From IMG/VR virus record IMGVR_UViG_3300021197_001064, positions 1-30,920 of that record: 30,920 nt of DNA; one strand, written 5' to 3'. Origin of the DNA: a virus. The notes under the pieces were generated by a model. That model saw only the letters and a list, made by a program, of their open reading frames with translations. It ran no database searches and was not told the origin of the DNA. Below are positions 1 through 6,925 of this stretch, piece after piece (the first letter of the stretch is position 1; each line of letters begins with the position of its first letter). Made by a program: the position numbers and the translations under genes.

Positions 1-66
1 CTTCTTGGTATGTTGGGGTTGGGCGGCGCTAGATCATTTGAGCGCGTTAAAGGTGTTGGTAAGTAA
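1..66 (+). CDS. 3' end of upstream gene, possibly a holin (partial)
   Basis: An open frame runs from the window edge to a TAA at 64-66, giving 21 residues that end LGGARSFERVKGVGK. The stop overlaps the ATG of the lysozyme gene (TAATG), so the two are translationally coupled. The basic tail with an R-S-F-E-R-V-K-G-V pattern recalls, from memory, the C-terminus of three-transmembrane phage holins, and a position just before an endolysin fits a lysis cassette. Only the tail is visible, so this identity is a guess from context. Existence of a gene is likely; its function is uncertain. Confidence 0.5.
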   Translation, partial: LLGMLGLGGARSFERVKGVGK

Positions 67-485
67 TGAGCAAGCTTGTTGAAATGATAAAACGCCACGA
101 AGGCGTCAAATCTAAGGTTTATTTGTGCTCCGCTGGCTACGAAACCATAGGCGTCGGGCGAAATATCAGCGAGTCTGGCCTTGGGCTGTCTGATGATGAG
201 ATCGAATATCTGCTGGCGAATGACATAGCGCGAGTGAAAGACGAGCTATCGGATGCTTACTTTTGGTTCAACGGCATCAACGAAGCGCGGCAAGATGCAA
301 TGATCGACATCTGTTTCAACCTTGGTTTAACTAGGTTGCGCGGTTTTGTAAATGCTCTTGAGGCAATGTCGCGTGAGCAGTTTGATATCGCCGCAGATGA
401 ATTTATGGACAGTAAATGGGCGAAACAGGTTGGTACGAGAGCGATTCGCGTAACCGAAATGATTCGTAGTGGTGAGTATATCTAA
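66..485 (+). CDS. Endolysin, T4-type lysozyme (GH24 muramidase)
   Basis: This 139-residue protein is a glycoside hydrolase family 24 lysozyme that would cut the glycan strands of host peptidoglycan at the end of infection. The N-terminus aligns with T4 lysozyme: catalytic Glu12 in HEG (T4 E11), then KVYLCSAGYETIGVG, where Thr27 matches T4 T26. The T4 Asp20 position is Cys21, a substitution common in phage GH24 enzymes and, from T4 mutant work, compatible with activity. There is no signal peptide or N-terminal membrane anchor, so export would depend on a holin, which fits the gene just upstream. The length is slightly shorter than T4 lysozyme (164). The ATG overlaps the previous stop, and its own stop overlaps the next ATG. 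Confidence 0.9.
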   Translation: MSKLVEMIKRHEGVKSKVYLCSAGYETIGVGRNISESGLGLSDDEIEYLLANDIARVKDELSDAYFWFNGINEARQDAMIDICFNLGLTRLRGFVNALEAMSREQFDIAADEFMDSKWAKQVGTRAIRVTEMIRSGEYI

Positions 486-2380
486 TGCCGTTACAAAAAT
501 TTATTTTTAATCCCGGAATAAACAAAGAAGGCACAGATTATACCGCCGAAGGCGGATGGTTTGACGGTAATTTGGTGCGTTTTCGCAAGGGCTTGCCCGA
601 AAAAATTGGCGGCTGGGTTAAATATATCACGTCTTCTTTTGTAGGAACTGGAAGAAAACTTTTTGGCTGGACGAACCTTGATGGCACAAAGCTTTTGGGT
701 GTCGGTACATCAAAAAAACTCTACATTCAAACAGGCACAAACTACAACGATATAACGCCCATACGGTCAACCACGGCAGCGGGTGACGTAACTTTTGGCG
801 CAACCAACGGATCAAGCTCTATTAACGTAACCGACACTGCTCACGGTGCAGTTCAGGGAGACTTTGTTACTTTCTCAGGCGCAGCCTCACTTGGCGGCAA
901 TGTCATTGCCGCTGTGTTGAACCAAGAGTACGAGATTGATTCGATTACTAGCACCAACGTGTATGTAATCACAGCAAAAGATACTTCTGGAACAACTGTT
1001 ACGGCCAACAGCAGCGACAGTGGCAACGGCGGTAGCTCAACGGTTGGTACATATCAGATCAATGTCGGCCTTGATGTATTTGTTGCAGGAACAGGTTGGA
1101 GTGTGGGTGCTTGGGGCAATGGAGCTTGGGGTTCTAGCACTCCTCTTATCTCCGTCAACCAACTTCGCCTGTGGTCTATGGACAGTTTTGGCGAAGACTT
1201 AATAGCAAATGTGCGTGCGGGCGGCATCTATTACTGGGATACCAGCGCAAAAACGCTAGGAACAGACAGAGCGGTAAACATATCTGCTTTGACCGGCGCT
1301 AATTTCACGCCGACAGCCGCCCTTCAAGTTTTGGTATCCGACGTGGATAGACACGTCATTGCACTAGGCGCAGACCCGATAAACGACGCTTCAACTGCCA
1401 GAACAGGGACTATTGACCCTTTGTTGATTGCCTTTTCCGATCAAGAAAACCCGGCAGAATGGTTCCCCACGGCAACAAACACCGCCGGTTCACTGCGTTG
1501 TTCTGCCGGATCACAAATTATTGGCGGTTTGCGCGCTAGACAAGAAACATTGGTCTGGACGGACGTGGCACTGTACAGCTTACAGTTTATTGGTCCGCCG
1601 CTGACCTTTGGCTTGAACCTTATTAATGAAGGCGTAAGCCTTGTAGGCCCAAATGCGGCGGTTAATACGCCTAATGGCGTGTTCTGGATGGATAAGAAAG
1701 GATTTTATGCTTACCAAGGCTCTGTCCAGCCTGTCCCGTGTAGCGTGAAATCTTATGTTCTAAGCGATTTTAACGAGGCGCAAGCTTTCCAAGTTTTTGG
1801 CTTTGTAAACAAACAGTTTGACGAAGTAGGTTGGTTTTATTGCTCATCTACTTCAGACGTGATTGACCGGTATGTGACGTATAACTACGTTGAGCAGACA
1901 TGGGCAATAGGTAATCTATCGCGCACCGCGTGGCTAGATGAAGGAATCGAAAGCTTTCCGCGTGCAGCAGGCGTCTCTAGCAGTAGTAACTACATCTTTA
2001 GCCACGAGACAGGCTTTGATGACGAAGATTCGCCAATGGATAACGTGTTTGTTGAAAGCGCCGACTTTGATTTGGGTGACGGAGAGCAGTTTCAATTTGT
2101 GCGGCGTTGTATCCCGGACGTTAAGTTTACGGGTGATTCCGGAGCAACTCAGGCGCTAAACTTTGTTTTGAAAGCGCGTAACTTTCCCGGCGAATCACTG
2201 ACCACGGATCAAACAACGTCGTTTACAAGCAGTACTACTAAAATCGACACTCGCGCCAGAGGGCGGCAAGCTGCTGTTCGTTTTGAATCAGACGACGACG
2301 GCACCACGGGCACTCGTTTAGGGGTTGGTTTTAGGATCGGTGGCACGCGTTTAGACTTACAACCGAACGGTCGTCGATGA
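485..2380 (+). CDS. Tail hub / packaged-DNA stabilization-like protein
   Basis: This 631-residue protein starts MPLQKFIFNPGINKEGTDYT, followed by an EGGWFDGNLVRFR segment and a KIGGW motif. From memory this opening is typical of phage proteins annotated as tail or P22 gp10-like DNA-stabilization proteins, which sit between portal and tail. The remainder is rich in Gly, Ser, Thr and aromatic residues with beta-strand-like patterns. An insert at about residues 100-190 is Ser/Thr/Gly-rich and looks like a domain inserted between strands. The segment around PNGVFWMDKKGFYAYQGS fits a propeller-like hub. The start overlaps the lysozyme stop by one base (TAATG), and the end overlaps the next gene by four bases. 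Structural placement is fairly safe; the exact role is inferred. Confidence 0.6.
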   Translation: MPLQKFIFNPGINKEGTDYTAEGGWFDGNLVRFRKGLPEKIGGWVKYITSSFVGTGRKLFGWTNLDGTKLLGVGTSKKLYIQTGTNYNDITPIRSTTAAGDVTFGATNGSSSINVTDTAHGAVQGDFVTFSGAASLGGNVIAAVLNQEYEIDSITSTNVYVITAKDTSGTTVTANSSDSGNGGSSTVGTYQINVGLDVFVAGTGWSVGAWGNGAWGSSTPLISVNQLRLWSMDSFGEDLIANVRAGGIYYWDTSAKTLGTDRAVNISALTGANFTPTAALQVLVSDVDRHVIALGADPINDASTARTGTIDPLLIAFSDQENPAEWFPTATNTAGSLRCSAGSQIIGGLRARQETLVWTDVALYSLQFIGPPLTFGLNLINEGVSLVGPNAAVNTPNGVFWMDKKGFYAYQGSVQPVPCSVKSYVLSDFNEAQAFQVFGFVNKQFDEVGWFYCSSTSDVIDRYVTYNYVEQTWAIGNLSRTAWLDEGIESFPRAAGVSSSSNYIFSHETGFDDEDSPMDNVFVESADFDLGDGEQFQFVRRCIPDVKFTGDSGATQALNFVLKARNFPGESLTTDQTTSFTSSTTKIDTRARGRQAAVRFESDDDGTTGTRLGVGFRIGGTRLDLQPNGRR

Positions 2381-2721
2381 GTAAGCTGTTACAGGGTCGA
2401 TTGCCCTTTGCCGTCAATGGTGATTCTGTTGACGGAAACACGTTTAATCGCACTATTCGCTTGTTGGAATTAAGTTTAGACTCTTTTGATCCGGATGCGA
2501 CTCCGCAGTTCGTTACAACACAAAGAGATCAGCTAAAATTTGACGCGGGTGCTTTGATTTGGAACCTTACTGTGGGGCGTTTGCAACTGTATACCGGCAA
2601 TGAGTGGGTGAACCTATCAGACCCTTTGCCGTTCACTGTTTCTAAGCTAGAAGCCACGGGCGAAATAGGCGTTGTTCAAGTAATTACAAACGGATCTATC
2701 GTGGTGAACGTACACGGTTAG
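2377..2721 (+). CDS. Small conserved virion-associated protein, unknown function
   Basis: This 114-residue protein starts at an ATG overlapping the preceding stop (ATGA) and is clearly co-translated with the tail-hub gene. It has no membrane segment or recognisable catalytic motif. The middle (GALIWNLTVGRLQLYTGNEWVNL) resembles short beta-rich modules, with a Trp/Tyr-containing repeat, found in phage tail or fiber accessory proteins. The last 30 residues are Val/Ile-rich and probably beta strands. Its position between the hub gene and large virion genes suggests a tail or head-tail accessory role. I do not recognise the family. Confidence 0.75.
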   Translation: MSKLLQGRLPFAVNGDSVDGNTFNRTIRLLELSLDSFDPDATPQFVTTQRDQLKFDAGALIWNLTVGRLQLYTGNEWVNLSDPLPFTVSKLEATGEIGVVQVITNGSIVVNVHG

Positions 2722-2747
2722 GTTGGTTCTTCTAATAAAAATAGGCG

Positions 2748-2753
2748 TATACT
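2748..2753 (+). promoter_or_regulatory. Possible -10 box TATACT just before the 644-residue virion gene
   Basis: TATACT lies in the short non-coding gap between 2721 and 2760. No good -35 is present at 16-18 bp; TTGGTT at 2723-2728 is 19 bp away. The ATG at 2760 begins only seven bases after the box, so transcription from it would make a nearly leaderless message. The same hexamer occurs in the two cassettes near the right end. Confidence 0.3.
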
Positions 2754-2759
2754 AAGGAC

Positions 2760-4694
2760 ATGGGACAAGCTGCACTTAAATACGATGAGTTTGAGGAACT
2801 GGATCAGGTTCCTATACCGGAAGGCGGTATTGCTACCTTTTTGACGGCGGAAACCGGCTCTTGGGCCGATGACGATGATGATGTGCCACCCAAGGGCATC
2901 ACCAACGTTGTAAAAATAGCCGACAAACTGGCCGAATATGGCCGTAATGAAGACGAGTATATGGTCCACGCCGCTGAAGGCGAGACTGTCATACCAATGG
3001 AAGTCTTCAACCAAAATCCCGCCCTTAAAGAAAAGCTTTTTGCAGAAATGCGCATCATGGGCATTGAGCCAGAGCGTTACGTTGTAGGTAACGAGCTTAA
3101 CTCAATCAACCCTGTGACAGGTCAGCCTGAATTCTTCTTGAAGAAGTTGTTCAGAGGCTTGAAGAAGATTGTCAAAAAGGTTCTGCCGGTTATAGCCACG
3201 ATTGGTTTAACCGTTTTGACAGGCGGAATCATTAACCCCGCGATGGCGAGTGCGATTGTTTCTGGAGTTTCAACCGCTATTCAAGGCGGAAGCTTAAAAG
3301 ACAGCCTCAAAGCAGCGGCCATAGGCGGTATTTCTAGCTTTGCCGGTGGAAAGATAGCTAATAAATACAGTTGGGCCGCAGACAGTGCAAAACGAATGGC
3401 TACTCAATCGGCCATATCTACGGCTCTTTCAGGCGGAAAGCCGAAAGACATTTTAACTAGCGCAGCCTTAGCGGGCGCTACAACGAAAGGCTTGGCGTTT
3501 GCTCGTGGCAAGCTTGCGGGTGCTACTGAGCTTGAGGGGACGCCACAAGCGGATGCCACTGCTCAAGTAGACACTCAACTGGGTGACGCTCTGAGCACCG
3601 ATTTGGACGTAATGGACGCTACTTTAGCTAAAACAGGGGCAGTTCCAACTCCGGGTGAAACGGTGATCACAACAGAATTCCTGCCACCCGGCGAAGTGAC
3701 AATGGCTGATGCGGCTTCCGGTACAGTGGCTACTCAAACACCCGCTGGTATTGATGCGACATCCCCACAAGTAACCGGCATACGTTTACCGGGTGCTCTT
3801 GCTCCAGTAGACGCTTCGTTAGAAATGTTCCCCGGAGCGGAACAGCTAGTTACGGACATCGACACGAGCTTGACCGAAAGTGCGCAAGATAGATATCTGC
3901 GGAGCATGAGGCGTGAGGCTGGACTATCCGAAACCGGACTTCGCACCCCTGACGGTGTTACGGGTGCAGATGCCGCTGCGGGTGCAGGAGCCGGGGCCGA
4001 CGTACCTACTTTAGAAAGCTTGCAGGTTCCGACCGCCAGTCAAAGCGTCAAGGATATTTTTACGGGCATAGAAGGTTCCGACGGTATACTCGGTGGTCGA
4101 GTGGAGGCGCTTCAGAATTTGTTTTTGCCTCGCGGTCAGGTGGACCCCAAAGCTGTCAGAGCATATCTCAAGGCAGAAAAGTTACCTTACGATTCTGGCG
4201 CAGTACAAGATTTTATAAAAACCGACTTAAAGTTGGGTAATTTTAGGACTTACGGCCCCGGCGCTGCGGCAGTGTTGGGTCTTAGCGCCTTATCCAAGCC
4301 CGAAGAGGTAGAAGGTATCAACATTGACGATATACCTACCGGCATGGACCTTATTGAAGCCGATCCATCTAAATACCGCATATACGGCGACGATTTTGTT
4401 TACCGACAGCCGCAGTTCACTGTGACTCGTTCGGCGGGCAATGTATTTAATGTACCTGCTTTCACACCCACTCCTTTGAACGTAGCAGAGGGCGGCGGTA
4501 TTATGAATTTCCCTCGTATGAACGGCTCTATTGAAGGCCCCGGCACGGAAATCTCTGACGACATCCCTGCCATGCTTTCTGATGGCGAGTTTGTTTTTAC
4601 GGCTAAGGCAGTGCGCGGAGCAGGAAAAGGTAGCCGAGAAGACGGCATGGACACCATGTATCGAATGATGCGTCAATTTGAGGCTAGAGCGTAA
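2760..4694 (+). CDS. Large virion or DNA-ejection protein with membrane-like segment
   Basis: This 644-residue protein has no recognised enzyme domain. The N-terminus is acidic (a run of five Asp near residue 40). A basic patch (KKLFRGLKKIVKKV, about residues 128-141) leads into a hydrophobic, Gly/Ala-rich stretch to about residue 190 that could insert in or cross a membrane. The middle is Ala/Thr/Gly-rich. The C-terminus has a Gly-rich motif (EGGGIMNF), then GPGTEISDDIPAMLSDGEF and FTAKAVRGAG, a segment I recall from large virion proteins of marine phages. Neighbours are structural on both sides, so a virion or ejection role is likely. AGGA lies one base from the ATG, too close for a normal Shine-Dalgarno site. 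It ends in a TAATG overlap with the next gene. Confidence 0.65.
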   Translation: MGQAALKYDEFEELDQVPIPEGGIATFLTAETGSWADDDDDVPPKGITNVVKIADKLAEYGRNEDEYMVHAAEGETVIPMEVFNQNPALKEKLFAEMRIMGIEPERYVVGNELNSINPVTGQPEFFLKKLFRGLKKIVKKVLPVIATIGLTVLTGGIINPAMASAIVSGVSTAIQGGSLKDSLKAAAIGGISSFAGGKIANKYSWAADSAKRMATQSAISTALSGGKPKDILTSAALAGATTKGLAFARGKLAGATELEGTPQADATAQVDTQLGDALSTDLDVMDATLAKTGAVPTPGETVITTEFLPPGEVTMADAASGTVATQTPAGIDATSPQVTGIRLPGALAPVDASLEMFPGAEQLVTDIDTSLTESAQDRYLRSMRREAGLSETGLRTPDGVTGADAAAGAGAGADVPTLESLQVPTASQSVKDIFTGIEGSDGILGGRVEALQNLFLPRGQVDPKAVRAYLKAEKLPYDSGAVQDFIKTDLKLGNFRTYGPGAAAVLGLSALSKPEEVEGINIDDIPTGMDLIEADPSKYRIYGDDFVYRQPQFTVTRSAGNVFNVPAFTPTPLNVAEGGGIMNFPRMNGSIEGPGTEISDDIPAMLSDGEFVFTAKAVRGAGKGSREDGMDTMYRMMRQFEARA

Positions 4695-6925
4695 TGTCTG
4701 AAGTAACAACCACAACTCAGTATGTACGCGAAGCCCCAGAAATTGAGGCGTATAAGCTTGGGCTATACCAAGACGCGCAAAAATACATTCAGGAGCTTCA
4801 GAAGCAAGGTATCACACCGCCTGCGCAGGGTATTGCGGGCTTTACAGCCGAGCAGCTAAACGCAGGCACCATTGTCCGTGAAGGTATTGGCGGCTATGAA
4901 CCGTATTTAACGGGCGCAAGTGACGCAAACGCAGCCGCGCAAGGCTTGATTGCAGATACCTCTGTGCCTTTGCTGCAAGAATCGTTAGCACAGCAACAGC
5001 AAGGTATTTCCGGGCTAGAGCAGGCGCGCTTATTGGCGACTCAGCAGCGTGCAGCGCCCTTTCTAATCAGGGATCAAGCCTTAACGGGTCTTTCTGGCGC
5101 AGCGACAGACATTGCACGTGCCGGAGCAGGCGTGGGTGATCAAGTGCTTGCTGCTCAACGAGGGCTTGGTGAGTCAGGTCGGCTGGGTTTGCAAGCGGCT
5201 GATCAAGCAAGGGCCGCAAGTCAGCGTGCTCAGTTACAAGCAATGCAATCCGGCCAACGAGCCGGTCAGATTGCGGCACAAGGCATGCGCAGCATGGGAC
5301 AAGCGCAACGCGGCATTGCTAATCAAGTCGGTGGTGCGCAACAGGCACAACAATTGGCAGCACTGCGTGCCAGACAGTCCACGGCAGCCGCCCAAGGTCA
5401 GCTTGGCAGTGCGGCTGGAGCGGCGATTCAAGAAGGCGCAGCAGGGCAAAGAGGCATCCTCGGAGCAGCGGGCCAAATCGGCGGCGGAATACAACAAGCT
5501 CAACAGCAACGTCAGCTTGCGGAGCAAAGAGCACGGCAATCCACTGCGCAAGCGCAACGTCAATTAGGACAAGCAGGCGCTATGGGCATGGGCACGGCCC
5601 TTTCTGGCATAAGACAGTTAGAGGGCAGTGCAGGGCAGTTCGATCCTAGTGGTATTGGTGCTTTTATGGACCCGTTTACTCGGCAGGTCATTGAAGCTGA
5701 ACAAGCTGAAATTGCTCGACTAGGCGAAAAACAAGTCAATGAAGCGCGTGCGGCTCAAGCAGCGGCAGGCGCATTCGGTGGTTCTAGAGGAGCCATCATG
5801 GAGTCTGAGATCGGTCGAAACGTCTTGGAACAACAAGCGCGGACCGGGGCACAACTTCGATCACAAGGCTACCAGCAGGCGGCGCAACAGGCGCAACAAG
5901 CCTTTGAAGCTTCTAAAGCTCGCCAACAGCAAGCGGCGCAGCTTACGGGATCGTTAGGGCAAGCGGGGGCAGGCTCGTCCTTGCAAGCGGCGCAACAGGC
6001 AGGCGCTTTGGGCTTGAGTGCAGAGCAATTAGCTCAAACGGGGGCCTTACAAGGCGGTCAACTTGGCTTGTCTGGCAGTCAAACAGAGGCCGATCTTGCG
6101 CAACGAGCAGCCCAATTAGGCATAACGACTCAGCAACTACGCGGTCAGCTAGCGCAACAGGCCGGTCAATTAGGACTGAGCGCAGAGCAATTGGCTCAGA
6201 CCGGTGCCTTGCAGGGCGGCCAGTTAGGACTGTCGGGTCAGATGAATCAAGCACAACTAGCTCAACAAGCCGCGCAGTTGGGCATTTCAACGCAGCAGCT
6301 ACAGAATCAGATGGCGCAACAAGCCGCGCAAACTGCACAAAACCAAGGACGGTTAGGTATATCTGCGGCACAACTCGCGCAGCAGGGCGCGCAGGCAGGC
6401 GGAGCGTTGGGTTTACAAGGTCAGCAGGCACTGGCTCAAATGGCTGGACAACGGGCAAATATTGCCCAGCAAGGCGGTCAGTTAGGACTGCAATTCGGTC
6501 AGTTGGCGCAAAGAGACGTAGATCAACTCGCGGCCCTTGCGCAACAGCGCGGAGCAATGGGCCAAGGTATTGCGGGACTCGCTATGCAAAGCGGGCAACT
6601 TGCCGGTCAGCTAGGTAGCCTTGGTGGACAGCAAGCGGCCCTTGGACAACAAGCGCAGCAACAGCGACAGGCGGATGTACAAAGCCTGCTACAGTACGGT
6701 GGCATGGGTCAGCAGCAGGCGCAGAACGTGCTGAACGCCCAGTTTGCGGCGAAGCAAGCAGCTTACAACCAGCCACTGGCACAGCTAGGATTCTTGGGCG
6801 ACATGACTAAGGCGCTACCTTCATCACAAAGCGCCGTATTCCAACAATCGTCTCCTTCTCCAAGCTTGGCTCAAACAGCCGGTGGCTTGGCAATGGGAGC
6901 GGCAGGTCTAGCGAGGGCCTTTTAA
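4694..6925 (+). CDS. Gln/Ala/Gly-rich repetitive virion protein
   Basis: This 743-residue protein is dominated by Gln, Ala, Gly and Leu. The N-terminal 130 residues are ordinary sequence; the rest is long amphipathic helix with repeats. A conserved block in the middle (DPFTRQVIEAEQAEI, then AAGAFGGSRGAIMESE) is one I recall from large virion proteins of marine phages. A 23-residue unit starting LGLSAEQLAQTGALQGGQLG occurs twice without change, at 6008-6076 and 6170-6238. The pattern suggests an extended coiled coil or rod, such as an internal, ejection or tail-associated protein. It overlaps both neighbours by one base. Long open frames on the opposite strand are by-products of the repeated Gln/Leu codons. 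Confidence 0.7.
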   Translation: MSEVTTTTQYVREAPEIEAYKLGLYQDAQKYIQELQKQGITPPAQGIAGFTAEQLNAGTIVREGIGGYEPYLTGASDANAAAQGLIADTSVPLLQESLAQQQQGISGLEQARLLATQQRAAPFLIRDQALTGLSGAATDIARAGAGVGDQVLAAQRGLGESGRLGLQAADQARAASQRAQLQAMQSGQRAGQIAAQGMRSMGQAQRGIANQVGGAQQAQQLAALRARQSTAAAQGQLGSAAGAAIQEGAAGQRGILGAAGQIGGGIQQAQQQRQLAEQRARQSTAQAQRQLGQAGAMGMGTALSGIRQLEGSAGQFDPSGIGAFMDPFTRQVIEAEQAEIARLGEKQVNEARAAQAAAGAFGGSRGAIMESEIGRNVLEQQARTGAQLRSQGYQQAAQQAQQAFEASKARQQQAAQLTGSLGQAGAGSSLQAAQQAGALGLSAEQLAQTGALQGGQLGLSGSQTEADLAQRAAQLGITTQQLRGQLAQQAGQLGLSAEQLAQTGALQGGQLGLSGQMNQAQLAQQAAQLGISTQQLQNQMAQQAAQTAQNQGRLGISAAQLAQQGAQAGGALGLQGQQALAQMAGQRANIAQQGGQLGLQFGQLAQRDVDQLAALAQQRGAMGQGIAGLAMQSGQLAGQLGSLGGQQAALGQQAQQQRQADVQSLLQYGGMGQQQAQNVLNAQFAAKQAAYNQPLAQLGFLGDMTKALPSSQSAVFQQSSPSPSLAQTAGGLAMGAAGLARAF

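Noticed and set aside
4290-4715. Minus-strand 141-residue frame
   Set aside because: It is opposite the conserved C-terminus of the 644-residue virion protein and has no support.
5943-6557. Long minus-strand open frame of 204 residues
   Set aside because: It lies wholly inside the Gln-rich virion gene; repeated CAA/CAG/GCG codons leave the opposite strand open. There is no ribosome-binding site and the product is low-complexity.
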